Below are positions 1 to 8,809 of a stretch of DNA of 64,000 nt, piece after piece; the first letter of the stretch is position 1, and every line of letters starts with the position of its first letter. Source of the DNA: JBFLVU01 sp037444825 (lineage in GTDB: Bacteria > Acidobacteriota > UBA4820 > DSQY01); the NCBI GenBank assembly GCA_037444825.1, contig JBBILR010000002.1, positions 95,076 through 159,075 of the forward strand, written 5' to 3'. The position numbers were made by a program, and so were the translations under genes. The notes below the pieces were generated by a model. It was given only the letters and a program-made list of their open reading frames with translations, ran no database searches and had not been told where the DNA came from.

Positions 1-2383
1 AGCCCCTCCCCTCGGCGGTGATCCGCACCTGCCCCAGGGCGCCGGGGAAGGGGAGCGCCCCCCGGAAGAGGAGGCGGCCTTCGAGGCGCCCCGCCGGCCG
101 GGCGGCGAAGGCCACCCTCTCCGTCCTTCCGGCCTGGAGAAGGACCGTCTTCCGCGGGGCGTCCAGGTAGCCGTCCAGGATCTCCCCGCTCCACTGCACC
201 TCCAGGGCGTGGGTCCCCGGGGAAAGGACGAAGCGGCCTTCCCCCTCCGGGGAGAGACCCCTCGGCCGTCCATCGAGGAGGACCGTGGCCGGAAGAGGTT
301 TTTCCGAAGCGCCCCGGGAGCCGTCTCCGTCCTCGTCCCAGAAGGCCGAGACGCGGAGTAGGGCCGTCTCGGGGGCCTCGAAGGGGAGGGGAAGGGCCCG
401 GGTCTCGGCGGGGACGGCGGGCGGCCGGGACCCCCGGGAAAGGAGGCCGCCGAGGTGGAGCTGGAGAAGAAACCCGTCCCGGCCACGCCTGCCCGCCACC
501 TCCTGGCGGAACCAGGAGGCCCGCAAGGAACCCCGGAGGGCGGTGGCGCCCAGGTCCAGAGCGAGGCCGGCCCCCTCCTGGCGGACGCGGAAGAGGGCGG
601 GTCCCGGGGGGGTCTCGGAGAAACTCACGTCGGCCGAGAGGGCCCCTCCCCGGGAAAGGGACCACCGCCCCTCGGCCCGGGCCTCGTAGTACCGGTTCAC
701 CCGCTCGCCGGACGGCCTCTTTCCGTCGTAGAGGCGCACGAGGAGCCTTCCTTCGGAGCCGGGGCCGAAGGAGCGCCTTCCCTCGGCATCCAGCCGCCAG
801 GCGGTGAGGTCCTGGTTTCTCTGCAAGGGGTCGCGGACGGCCTCCTTCGCCAGGCGGAGGGAGAGCAGGGTCTCCCGGAAGCCGAAGGAGAGGGAGAGGC
901 CGCTGTTTTCGGAGCGGGCCCGGGTGGGGATGGAGACCCCCCGGTCGGAGCGGCTCTCGCTGGTGGAGCCGAAGAGGCCGAGCGTGACGCCCCCCCCCGC
1001 CTGCCAGGAGAGGGAGGCGCTCCGGTAGGACGAGAGGGTGCCCGACTGGGCGGGGTCGAAGAGGCTGAAGGACTTGCTCTGGCTCAGGGAGAGGGAGGCC
1101 GAGAGGTCCTCCGTGAGCCGGGCCGACCCGTAGAGGTTGTAGCCGTGGCGGAGGGAGGCGAAGAGGCTCGTCCCCAGCGGCGGCCGAAAGTCCTTGTCGG
1201 TGTACCGGTAGTACCCCCCCAGGCTCAGGGAGGGGGTGTTCCAGCGCGGTTCCAGCGTGGCGGCCCAGCCGCCCCCCGACGAGCCTTCGAGGAGAAGCCG
1301 GCTCCGGACCTCCGGTTTCGGGGCGTACCCCAAAGAGAGAAAGGCGTTCTCCCACCCCTCGCCCCCCACGGGGCGGTTCCGGAGGAAGCCCGCCCCCAGG
1401 TCCAGGGAGAGAGAAGGGAGGGCGAAGAGGAGCTGGGCGCCCTCCACCCGGTCCTTCCCGATCTCCGGCAGGACCCCCGAGGCGTCGGGCAGGCGACTCA
1501 AGGAGGGCTGGGCGGCCCGGCCCGCGAAGAGGGCGAAGCGGGCCGTCCCCTTGGAGAGCGTCGCGGCCCCGCCCCGAAGGAGGAGGGTGGTGGGGGAGAG
1601 GAAGTCCGCCTGGGCCGGCCCCAGCGTCGTCTCCACGTCTCCGGCGGCGAGGCCCAAGGAATAGGGCCCCGCGGCAAGCCCCGAAAGGGCCATGGCGCCG
1701 TAAGGGGCCCCGGAACCGGCCCCCCGGGGGCGGTAGTCGGCGGCGAAGGCCTGGAAGAGGCCGGCGGCCGTCCGGCGGGCGTAGCCGATCTGGAGGTTCC
1801 CCGAGTCTTGGCGTTCGCCCCGGCCGAAGTCGGATCTCGCCCCGGTCAGCGAAAACCTCAGTCCCTCCGCCGCCGGTTCCACGGTTTCGGCCCCCCGGCG
1901 GCCCTCGCCGGCTTGGGGGGAAGCCTTCCGGAGGAGGAAGTGTTCCTTATCGGTTACAGTCTCCCAGGGGCCCTCCTCCCGAAGGAGAAGTTCGATGCGG
2001 AGGAGGGGGCACCCTTCCGGCGACCGCAGGAGCCGCAGGCGCGCCTCCGCGAAGGGGCCGGCGGCCGCGGCCGCCCGGGGGGGAAGTCCCTCGGAAATGG
2101 CGTTGGAGAAAGAGAGGACGAGCCGCGAAAAGCCCGAAAGGCCCCGCTCCCGAACCGACTCCGTGGAGAGGCCGGGGGCCGGCGGAGGGCCGGCCCACTC
2201 CAGCCGAAGGCCCTCCGGCAAGAGTTCCACCCCCCGGAGCTTCGCCGGCTCTCCGCAGGCCGTGGAGAGAGGCAAAGGCTTAAAGGGCACGGCCGTCACC
2301 TCCGAACCGGCGGGAGGGGCCTCGAGCGGGAAGGCCCACCCCGTCCATCCCAGCAGCAGGAAGACCGCCAGCGCACGGGCCAT
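1..2383 (-). CDS. Secreted repetitive protein, probable outer-membrane beta-barrel with SdrD/Cna-B-like segment (partial, C-terminus outside window)
   Basis: The reading frame opens at an ATG (2381-2383) and stays open on the minus strand to the window edge, about 794 residues. It starts with a short signal peptide (MARALAVFLLLGWTGWAF). Long stretches alternate hydrophobic, Ser, Gly and aromatic residues (for example SLSLGGYYRYTDKDF, SARLTEDLSASLSLSQSKSF), as in outer-membrane beta-barrels. Towards the visible end a segment reads FWDEDGDGSRGASEKPLPAT, which resembles the Ca-binding D-x-D-x-D-G loop of SdrD-like/Cna-B modules and is followed by carboxypeptidase-regulatory-like strands. The start has GAGGAGG five bases upstream. 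No plug or TonB box was recognised, and the function is unknown. The barrel call is inferred from residue patterning only. Confidence 0.6.
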   Translation of the reverse strand, partial: MARALAVFLLLGWTGWAFPLEAPPAGSEVTAVPFKPLPLSTACGEPAKLRGVELLPEGLRLEWAGPPPAPGLSTESVRERGLSGFSRLVLSFSNAISEGLPPRAAAAAGPFAEARLRLLRSPEGCPLLRIELLLREEGPWETVTDKEHFLLRKASPQAGEGRRGAETVEPAAEGLRFSLTGARSDFGRGERQDSGNLQIGYARRTAAGLFQAFAADYRPRGAGSGAPYGAMALSGLAAGPYSLGLAAGDVETTLGPAQADFLSPTTLLLRGGAATLSKGTARFALFAGRAAQPSLSRLPDASGVLPEIGKDRVEGAQLLFALPSLSLDLGAGFLRNRPVGGEGWENAFLSLGYAPKPEVRSRLLLEGSSGGGWAATLEPRWNTPSLSLGGYYRYTDKDFRPPLGTSLFASLRHGYNLYGSARLTEDLSASLSLSQSKSFSLFDPAQSGTLSSYRSASLSWQAGGGVTLGLFGSTSESRSDRGVSIPTRARSENSGLSLSFGFRETLLSLRLAKEAVRDPLQRNQDLTAWRLDAEGRRSFGPGSEGRLLVRLYDGKRPSGERVNRYYEARAEGRWSLSRGGALSADVSFSETPPGPALFRVRQEGAGLALDLGATALRGSLRASWFRQEVAGRRGRDGFLLQLHLGGLLSRGSRPPAVPAETRALPLPFEAPETALLRVSAFWDEDGDGSRGASEKPLPATVLLDGRPRGLSPEGEGRFVLSPGTHALEVQWSGEILDGYLDAPRKTVLLQAGRTERVAFAARPAGRLEGRLLFRGALPFPGALGQVRITAEGRG

Positions 2384-2621
2384 TGTCCTCCTCGCGAAAT
2401 CCAGAAAGCAAGAATCGTGCCTCTTCATGGGGACAGACCGAGCCTCGGCGCCTCTGGATCCCACAAGAGTGTAACCTATTGAGAAAAAAGATCCAGACCT
2501 CTGCCTCCCCGGAGGAGCCCCGCCGAAAGCGGGAGGAGCGGTGGGTTGCCCGCGCAAACAGTCGGCCGAAAAGTGTTACTTAAGGAAAACATCGAAGACC
2601 ATCCGTCGAAACACCAAAGAA

Positions 2622-2646
2622 GGGGGGAGGCCGGCCGCCTCCCCCC
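2622..2646 (-). terminator. GC-rich hairpin terminator after the coiled-coil lipoprotein gene
   Basis: A perfect 10-bp stem GGGGGGAGGC/GCCTCCCCCC encloses a 5-base loop 27 bases past the stop at 2673. On the minus strand it is followed by the T-rich CTTCTTT, so it fits a rho-independent terminator. The rest of the 2384-2672 gap shows no convincing gene. The lower-GC part near 2465-2490 may hold the promoter of the upstream barrel gene, but no clear -10/-35 pair was found. Confidence 0.7.
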
Positions 2647-2672
2647 TTTGGGCTTACCCGCTTTTCGCGGCC

Positions 2673-3818
2673 TCAGTTCACGACGATCACCATGGACCGT
2701 TCGGCCTTGAACTTGTCGAGGTTGAGGAGCTTCACCTGGGCTTCCTTCCCGTCGGAGAGGACGGCGGCCATGTAGTCCACGCCGGCCTTGAAGGAGGCTT
2801 CGGGGGCCAGCTTGACGCTCTTGATCAGCGGGACCCCCGCCTCCTCGGCGGTGAACTTGATGGTGTCGCCGGAGCGCAGGTCCAGGTGGTTGGGGAAGGA
2901 GGCCTCGTCGAACTTGGTGATCCGCGCCTTGGTGAAGAGGCCGTCGTGGATCATCCCCTGGGCGACGAGGGCCTTGCGGTCTCCCACCCGGTAGAAGACG
3001 GAGTTGAGCCGTGCCTTGAGGTCCTCCGAGAGGTCGTTGAGTTCCTGCATCTTTCGAAGGAGGTCCGCCCGCTCGGCCTGAAGCATGGCCACGTCCTGGT
3101 TGAGCTGGTCGCGCTTCTTTTCGAGCTCGGCCACCTGCTCGAGGAGGGTGGTCTTCTCCTTGGCCAGCGCGTCCCTCTGGGAGATGGCGGTGTCCCGGGC
3201 GGAGACGAGCTCCTGCTTGGCCCGCTGGATCACCCGGTAGGGGCTCACCGAGGCCTCGCCCTGGGTGACGAAGGTCCCGTAGACGCCGTTGTCGTAGAAG
3301 TTCCAGACCTTGAAGCCCGGAACCAGCTCGTCCATGAGGTTCACGCGCTCCACCAGCTTCTTGGCCTCGGCGGGGCTGAGCCCCTTCTCCTTGGTGAGGA
3401 AGTTCATGGCCAGGTCGTAGTGGCGGTCGCCCCGCTGGACCACCACGGCGGCGGGGAGTTTCTTTTCCAGCTCCTGGACCTGGACCTTAAGGTCCTCGAC
3501 TTCTTTCTGGCGGGCGAGGATGTCGTTGATGAGGTCCCGGTACCCGATCCCCTTCTCCTCGCGCAGTTTCTGCTCGAGCAGGGCCTTCTGCTCGGGGGTG
3601 AGGGTCTGGCCCACCACGCCGCCGATGTCCTGGCCCCCCTCCTGGACGTACTGGCGCAGGAGCTGGTTGACCTTCTCCTGCTTCTGGTCGATGTCCTGCT
3701 CCAGCTTGGCGATCTTCTGGGCCGTCGCCATCTGGCTGGACACCTCCTTCGATTCCCGCTTGCACGCCATCCCGGCCGCCAGCGCGGCGGCGAGGACCCA
3801 AACCAGGATTTTTTTCAT
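2673..3818 (-). CDS. Coiled-coil lipoprotein of unknown function
   Basis: A 381-residue lipoprotein. The signal peptide MKKILVWVLAAALAAGMAC ends in a lipobox with the acylated Cys near residue 19. Two heptad-rich coiled-coil regions follow (about 30-115 and 190-285), separated by a compact segment with FLTKEKGLSPAEAKKLVERV. A beta-rich C-terminal domain begins near NHLDLRSGDTIKF. The ATG at 3818 is preferred over one further upstream because GGAGG lies 7 bases before it and the lipoprotein signal begins there. It has its own extended -10 promoter and a strong terminator, so it is monocistronic. A periplasmic structural or envelope role is likely, but no specific function can be assigned. Confidence 0.8.
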   Translation of the reverse strand: MKKILVWVLAAALAAGMACKRESKEVSSQMATAQKIAKLEQDIDQKQEKVNQLLRQYVQEGGQDIGGVVGQTLTPEQKALLEQKLREEKGIGYRDLINDILARQKEVEDLKVQVQELEKKLPAAVVVQRGDRHYDLAMNFLTKEKGLSPAEAKKLVERVNLMDELVPGFKVWNFYDNGVYGTFVTQGEASVSPYRVIQRAKQELVSARDTAISQRDALAKEKTTLLEQVAELEKKRDQLNQDVAMLQAERADLLRKMQELNDLSEDLKARLNSVFYRVGDRKALVAQGMIHDGLFTKARITKFDEASFPNHLDLRSGDTIKFTAEEAGVPLIKSVKLAPEASFKAGVDYMAAVLSDGKEAQVKLLNLDKFKAERSMVIVVN

Positions 3819-3844
3819 GGATCGTCCTCCACAATCATGGACCC

Positions 3845-3853
3845 AGTATACCA
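3845..3853 (-). promoter_or_regulatory. Extended -10 promoter (TGG-TATACT) of the lipoprotein gene
   Basis: On the minus strand TGGTATACT lies about 27 bases upstream of the ATG at 3818. No good -35 is present, as expected for an extended -10 promoter. Confidence 0.55.
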
Positions 3854-3882
3854 CCAGAAAGGCCGTGAAAAGGTGACGGGGA

Positions 3883-4668
3883 TCACAGGGCCGGAAAGCG
3901 GAACCCCGAAAAGTGAGCCATGAGAATGGAGCCCGCCACGGCCACGTTCAACGAGTCCCAGCCGGCCGCCATGGGGATGGCCACCCGCCGGGCGCAGCGC
4001 TCGAGAAGTTCGGGGGACAGTCCCCGGCCTTCGTTCCCGAGGACCACGGCGAAGGGGCCCTGCGGGCGGGCGGCCTTGGGTAGCGGCTCCCCCCGGGCGT
4101 TGGCGGCCAGGAGGGTGACGCCGTTCACCCCGGCCCACGACAGGAACTCGGGCGCCTTCACGGGCCAGACGGGGATCTGGAAGGCCGCGCCGGCGCTTCG
4201 GTAGAGGGCCAGGCCGCGGTAGGGATCGGCCGTCCCCTGGCCGGCGAAGACCCCCGCCAGGCCGAAGGCCCGCGCGGAGCGGACCAGAATCCCCACGTTG
4301 ACCGGGTCCTGGACGGCGTCCAGGTAGAGGTACCCCCGCAGGGAGGGGACCTCCGGAAAGGGGGGGACCTTGCGCGCCGCCAGGGCCAGGAGCCCCTCGC
4401 TGGCCGGTTGGGTGGCCAGCCTCTCCACGAGCCGTGCGGGAACCAGGAAGACCTTCCCCTCCTCCACCAGGGGGAAGAGGCGGGCGGACCATTCGGGCCA
4501 GCGGTCCTCTCGCACGAGGACGGCCAGAAGGGGCCAGGCGGCGGCCAGGGCCTCGGTGAGGAGGTGGCGTCCCTCCAGGAGAAAGGCCTCCCGGTCCTTG
4601 CCCTCCGCGGCCTTACGCACCCTCTTGCAGAGGGGGTTCTGGAGCGACGTCAAGGGCAACGGCGCCAT
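3883..4668 (-). CDS. TrmH/SpoU-family RNA 2'-O-methyltransferase
   Basis: A 261-residue SPOUT-class, SAM-dependent RNA ribose methyltransferase. An N-terminal substrate-binding domain (LQNPLCKRVRKA, FLLEGRHLL) resembles the L30e-like domain of RlmB/TsnR-type enzymes. The trefoil-knot motifs are all present: motif 1 DPVNVGILVRSARAFG (catalytic Arg and conserved Asn), motif 2 VLGNEGRGLS, motif 3 IPM...SLNVAVAGSILM. The start at 4668 (MAPLPLTSLQ) is chosen because the family begins here; upstream in-frame codons run through low-complexity repeat DNA. The exact target nucleotide (rRNA or tRNA) cannot be read from the sequence. It lies 234 bases downstream of the folate fusion gene on the same strand. 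Confidence 0.88.
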   Translation of the reverse strand: MAPLPLTSLQNPLCKRVRKAAEGKDREAFLLEGRHLLTEALAAAWPLLAVLVREDRWPEWSARLFPLVEEGKVFLVPARLVERLATQPASEGLLALAARKVPPFPEVPSLRGYLYLDAVQDPVNVGILVRSARAFGLAGVFAGQGTADPYRGLALYRSAGAAFQIPVWPVKAPEFLSWAGVNGVTLLAANARGEPLPKAARPQGPFAVVLGNEGRGLSPELLERCARRVAIPMAAGWDSLNVAVAGSILMAHFSGFRFPAL

Positions 4669-4700
4669 GGCCCCAGGGTAGCGCAAGGGCGAAGGAAAGG

Positions 4701-4747
4701 GAAGGCGGCGGGTAGAAGGCGGAAGGCGGAAGTGGGAAGGCCGAAGG
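4701..4747. repeat. Intergenic GGCGGAA heptad repeat tract
   Basis: The core GAAGGCGGAAGGCGGAAG (4715-4732) consists of tandem 7-mers GGCGGAA, flanked by degenerate copies (GAAGGCGGCGG, GGGAAGGCCGAAGG). Related tracts lie at 42728-42764 and near 10981-10990. The rest of the 4669-4902 gap shows no gene. Confidence 0.6.
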
Positions 4748-4902
4748 GGGAGGGCGCGTCTGTGAAAAAACTTTTCCCGGGTCCCGTCTTTCCCCCAGAG
4801 CGACGCGGAGGGGGAAAGGCAGGCCGCAGGATAGGGCCTTGGGCGCGAAGGGGGGGCCACCCGGGGCTCCTTCGAAGCAAGACCCGGCCGACCCCCCGCG
4901 TC

Positions 4903-6729
4903 CTACCGGATTTTTCCGAGGACCTCGGCGGTGCACGCGTCGAGGAGGCGGCGGGCCTCCGCCTCCAGCGCCTCCACGGCGGCCCGCTTCTCCGCGGCGT
5001 AGGCTTCGTCCTTGATGCCGGGCAGGTTGATGCGGACGTTGAGGCAGGCCCCCAGGACCCCCGCGTAGGCCATGTGGGCGCCCACCCCCGCGTCGGAGAC
5101 GGAGTTCCGGTTCCCGACGGCGGCGGCCCTCCGGCAGAGGCCCAGGGCCCGGAGGCAAAGCTCCGCCGTCTGCAACGGAACGGCCACCGCCCCCTTGAGG
5201 CCGTCCTGCAGGGCCTTCTGGCGGGCGGCCTTCTCCGCCTCGGTGTTCCGCGGCAGGCGGAGGGCCTCCATGTAGCCGTTGAAGGCCCGGGTGTCGGCGT
5301 CCACCTGCAGCAGCAGGGCGTCCTTGGTTTTCTGCGCCTCCACCGCCACGGCCCCCATCTCCTCGAAGGCCTCCTCGTAGCCGGGCTTCCCCACGGTGAG
5401 GTTGGCCACCATGGAGGCCAGGGCCGCCCCCAGGGCCCCCGAAAGCGCCGCCACCGAACCGCCCCCGGGGGCCGGGGAGTCCCGGGAGACCTCGTGGACG
5501 AACTCGAAGGTGGTCTTGGCGATGAGTTCTTCCGGGGGGACCTTGGGGTAGCCGATGACCCGCTCCTTCACGTCGAAGGGGCCCAGGTCCCGAAGCCCCA
5601 GGCTCTGGACCGCCGTCTCCAGAAGGTCGTCCAGGGGGACGCCCGTGGAGCGGCCTTGGCGGGCCAGGTAGAAGCGGCCGGCCTCCGCCATCGCCTCCAG
5701 CGGAACGAGCCCCACGATCTCCGAACCGGTGACCACGAGCCCCCGCCGGGCCGCCAACTCCCGCGCCTTTTCCAGGACGACGTGGGGCGGGGTCAGGCGG
5801 AAGTTCGTCAGGTTGATGGAAATCTGCGTCCGGCCGTGCTGGGGGAGCTCCCACCCGATGGCCTTGCAGGCGGGGAAAAGCCCCGGTTTCTTCACCGACT
5901 GCCCGTCGAGGCGGTCGGGGTCGATGTCGTTCAGGCGGTAGAGGGCCCTCCCGTCGTAGCCGTGGGCGGCCTGGATGTGGGCGAAGAGGGCCTGCGGGTC
6001 GGGGAAGACCTCCAGGCAGGTTCCGCAGGCGTACTTGCCCGGCTCGTGCTTCAGGATCTTGCCCATGAAGTAGAAGGGCTCCACGTTGCCCGTGCGGACG
6101 GAGCGCCCCTTTTCCCGCAGTTCGAAGGCGATGTCGGTGGCGTGGTCCTTGACCCGGGAGTTGAGGTTGATGTTGTAGGCGATGAGGAAGTCCCGGGCGC
6201 CGATGACCGTGGCGCCGGACTTGGCGTTGAAGACGGCGGGTCCGAAGTCCGGGGCCCAGGCGGGGTCCTTGAGCTTTCGGGGCAGCCCTTCGTACTCCCC
6301 CCTCCGGATCTCGGCCAGGTTCTTCCGCTCGGGCCGGGTGGCCGCGTACTCGTAGAGGTACACGGGGATCCGGAGCTCCTTTCCCACCCGCTCCCCCAAC
6401 CGGCGGGCCATGGCCACGCACTCCTCCATGGTCACCTCGTGGACCGGGACGAAGGGGCAGACGTCGGTGGCCCCCATCCGGGGGTGGCTGCCCCGGTGGC
6501 TCCGCATGTCGATGACCTCCGCGGCCGTGGCGATGGCCCGGAAGGCCGCCTCCTCCACCGCCTCCGGCGGCCCGAAGAAGGTCACCACCGTGCGGTTCAT
6601 GTCGGCGCCCATGTCCACGTTCTTCAACTGGACGCCCTCCACGCTCTGGATGGCATCGGTGATCTGCTTGATGACGGCCGGGTCCCGGCCTTCGGAGAAG
6701 TTGGGGACGCACTCGACGATCTTGCCCAT
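4903..6729 (-). CDS. Bifunctional glutamate formimidoyltransferase / formimidoyl-THF cyclodeaminase with a C2H2-like insertion
   Basis: A 608-residue fusion that transfers the formimino group from formiminoglutamate to tetrahydrofolate and then deaminates it to methenyl-THF, linking histidine degradation to one-carbon metabolism. Residues 1-300 are the transferase (VECVPNFSEGRD, catalytic-type His82 in SHPRMGATD, GWELPQHGRTQISINLTN). Residues about 405-608 are the cyclodeaminase (SPAPGGGSVAALSGALGAAL, VGNRNSVSDAGVGAHMAYAG). Residues 231-256 form an unusual C-x2-C-x12-H-x4-H unit (C235, C238, H251, H256) inside the transferase half, which looks like a zinc finger. Start ATG 6729 has a good upstream GAGGAGG. 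No hut genes are nearby. Confidence 0.93.
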   Translation of the reverse strand: MGKIVECVPNFSEGRDPAVIKQITDAIQSVEGVQLKNVDMGADMNRTVVTFFGPPEAVEEAAFRAIATAAEVIDMRSHRGSHPRMGATDVCPFVPVHEVTMEECVAMARRLGERVGKELRIPVYLYEYAATRPERKNLAEIRRGEYEGLPRKLKDPAWAPDFGPAVFNAKSGATVIGARDFLIAYNINLNSRVKDHATDIAFELREKGRSVRTGNVEPFYFMGKILKHEPGKYACGTCLEVFPDPQALFAHIQAAHGYDGRALYRLNDIDPDRLDGQSVKKPGLFPACKAIGWELPQHGRTQISINLTNFRLTPPHVVLEKARELAARRGLVVTGSEIVGLVPLEAMAEAGRFYLARQGRSTGVPLDDLLETAVQSLGLRDLGPFDVKERVIGYPKVPPEELIAKTTFEFVHEVSRDSPAPGGGSVAALSGALGAALASMVANLTVGKPGYEEAFEEMGAVAVEAQKTKDALLLQVDADTRAFNGYMEALRLPRNTEAEKAARQKALQDGLKGAVAVPLQTAELCLRALGLCRRAAAVGNRNSVSDAGVGAHMAYAGVLGACLNVRINLPGIKDEAYAAEKRAAVEALEAEARRLLDACTAEVLGKIR

Positions 6730-6829
6730 GGATGCCTCCTCGAAAACCCCCGGGGCGCACCGCCCCCGCCAGATTACCCTTCCCTCGCGCCGAAGAGAAG
6801 GGCCGGCGGGAAGCGAAGGGGCCCGCGGG

Positions 6830-6838
6830 TGTTATCAT
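6830..6838 (+). promoter_or_regulatory. Extended -10 promoter (TGT-TATCAT) of the cytochrome c gene
   Basis: TGTTATCAT lies 18 bases upstream of the cytochrome start with no recognisable -35, which fits an extended -10 element. Confidence 0.4.
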
Positions 6839-6855
6839 CGCCTCTGGAGGATGGA

Positions 6856-7284
6856 ATGACCGAGACCGCCTTCTCGAAAGGATCGGCCGGCCGTGGGCTG
6901 GCCCTGGCCGCCGCCGTGGTCCTTCCCGCCGCCCTCACCCTGCTCTTCTGGAAAACCGCCCTCGCCGGGAGGGAACCCTCGGCCTCTCCGCCGGGGCCCT
7001 CACCGGCGGCGGCCCCCAGGACCCCCTCCGCCGCGGGAACCCTCGACGGAGCCGTCCTGTACGCCGAGAACTGCGCCGTGTGCCACGGCGCCGACCTTCA
7101 GGGGTCGGGGTCGGTGCCCGCCCTCCTCCGGAAGAACTGGCCCTACGGGGAACGCCGGGAACTCCTGATCCAGATCGTGCACCGGGGCCGGGGGCTCACC
7201 ATGCCGGCCTTCGAGGGGCGCCTCTCCAACCGGCAGATCGAGGCGCTGGCCGACTACCTCAACGCCCGCAACGCCGCCCCGTAA
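6856..7284 (+). CDS. Membrane-anchored or exported mono-heme cytochrome c
   Basis: A 142-residue c-type cytochrome. A hydrophobic segment at about residues 15-36 is an uncleaved anchor or signal peptide and is followed by a Pro/Ala/Ser-rich linker. The class I domain has CAVCH (heme attachment, residues about 73-77) and MPAF (Met distal ligand). It ends with the typical helix IEALADYLN. GGAGG is 6 bases before the ATG. It stands alone between two minus-strand genes, so its redox partner is not evident. Confidence 0.87.
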   Translation: MTETAFSKGSAGRGLALAAAVVLPAALTLLFWKTALAGREPSASPPGPSPAAAPRTPSAAGTLDGAVLYAENCAVCHGADLQGSGSVPALLRKNWPYGERRELLIQIVHRGRGLTMPAFEGRLSNRQIEALADYLNARNAAP

Positions 7285-7338
7285 GGCCTGGAGAGACGGT
7301 CCTCCCCGGCCGCGTACGGGGTCCTTCCGGCCGGCCCT

Positions 7339-8772
7339 TCAGCCCCGGGACGTACCGTTCAGGGCGCTGCTCTTGTACCCGTAAAAACCGTAAACGAGGA
7401 TGCCCACGCCGAGCCAGACGAGGAACCGGAGCCACGTGACCAGCGGCAGGCTCGCCATGAGGTAAAGGCAGAGGGCGATGCCCGCCAGGGGCAGGACGGG
7501 CGACCACGGCGCCCGGAAGGGCCTGGGCTCGTCGGGCCGCGTCCGCCGCAACACCAGAACCCCCCCGCAGACGATGACGAAGGCGAAGAGGGTGCCGATG
7601 GAGCAGAGCTCCGCCACCACCGAGATGGGGGTCAGGGCGGCGCTCAGGGCCACCACGAGTCCCGTGAGCCAGGTGGCCCGGTAGGGCGTCTGGAAGCGGG
7701 GGTGGACGGCGGAGACGGCGGGGGGCAGCAGGCCGTCCCGGGACATGGCGAAGAGGATCCGCGGCTGGCCCATGAGGAGCACCAGCAGGACGCTGGTGAT
7801 CCCCGCCAGGGCCCCCACGCTCACCAGGGCGCTGGCCCAGGGCATCTTCAGCGTGTTCAGGACCAGGGCCACCGGGTCGGCCACGCCGAGCTGGGCGTAG
7901 GGCACCACGCCCGTCATGATGGCGGCCACCGCCATGTACAGGACGGTGGCGATGGCGAGGGAGGCCAGAATGCCGACGGGCATGTCCCGCTGCGGGTTCC
8001 GGGCCTCCTCGGCGGCGGTGCTCACGGCGTCGAAGCCGATGTAGGCGAGGAAGACGATGGCCGCGGAGGTCATCACCCCCTTGAAGCCGAAGGGCAGGAA
8101 GGGGTGCCACAACGCCGGCTTGACGTGCCACACCGCCAGGGCGATGAAGACGAGGATGACGGCGATCTTCACCACCACCACCGTGAGGTTCACCCGGCTG
8201 CTCTCCTTGATGCCCCGGTAGAGCAGGTAGGTGATGGCCAGGACGACGAGGGCCGCCGGGAGGTCCATTCCCAGGGTGAAGGATCCCTGATCCGGGTGGG
8301 AGAGGCGGCTCCAGGCCGGGGCGGAGGCGAGGAAGGACGGGAGGGTGAGCCCCATCCCCTTGAGCAAGTTCTGCAGGTAGGCCGACCAGCCGATGGCCAC
8401 GAGGCTGGCCCCCACCATGTACTCGAGGATCAGGTCCCACCCGATGACCCAGGCCAGGATCTCCCCCAGGCAGGCGTACCCGTAGGTGTAGGCGCTGCCC
8501 GAGACGGGGATCATGGCCGCCAGTTCGGCGTAGCAGAGGGCGGAGCAGGCGCAGGCCAGGGCGGCGATGGCGAAGGAGAGCACGATGCCGGGCCCGGAGT
8601 GGTGGGCGGCCTCCACCCCGGGCAGGACGAAGATGCCCACCCCGATGATGCAGCCGATGCCGATGGCGGTCAGTTCCAGCGGGCCCAGGACCTTCTTGAG
8701 GCGCCGGCCCTCCGCCTCCGTCTCCGCCTTCAGCCGGTCCAGCGGCTTGGTCCTCAGAAGCCCGTTGCCCAT
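7339..8772 (-). CDS. APC-superfamily amino-acid permease
   Basis: A 477-residue inner-membrane transporter with about 12-14 hydrophobic helices. It carries the APC signature near the start (LTAIGIGCIIGVGIFVL) and the conserved CYAELAAMIPVSGSAYTY. The long form resembles cationic amino-acid transporters (CAT/YfnA type), suggesting import of basic or neutral amino acids by proton symport or exchange; the substrate cannot be read from the sequence. A GGAGGGG site lies upstream of the ATG at 8772. The gene is flanked by non-transport genes. Confidence 0.87.
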   Translation of the reverse strand: MGNGLLRTKPLDRLKAETEAEGRRLKKVLGPLELTAIGIGCIIGVGIFVLPGVEAAHHSGPGIVLSFAIAALACACSALCYAELAAMIPVSGSAYTYGYACLGEILAWVIGWDLILEYMVGASLVAIGWSAYLQNLLKGMGLTLPSFLASAPAWSRLSHPDQGSFTLGMDLPAALVVLAITYLLYRGIKESSRVNLTVVVVKIAVILVFIALAVWHVKPALWHPFLPFGFKGVMTSAAIVFLAYIGFDAVSTAAEEARNPQRDMPVGILASLAIATVLYMAVAAIMTGVVPYAQLGVADPVALVLNTLKMPWASALVSVGALAGITSVLLVLLMGQPRILFAMSRDGLLPPAVSAVHPRFQTPYRATWLTGLVVALSAALTPISVVAELCSIGTLFAFVIVCGGVLVLRRTRPDEPRPFRAPWSPVLPLAGIALCLYLMASLPLVTWLRFLVWLGVGILVYGFYGYKSSALNGTSRG

Positions 8773-8809
8773 GGGCGCGCCCCTCCTTCCTCGTTCCGCT
8801 CCGGCTCCA

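Noticed and set aside
455..2482. 675-codon plus-strand open frame
   Set aside because: It is the antisense of the barrel-like gene; its translation is Gly/Glu/Pro/Arg-rich low-complexity with no domain, whereas the minus frame has a signal peptide and strand pattern.
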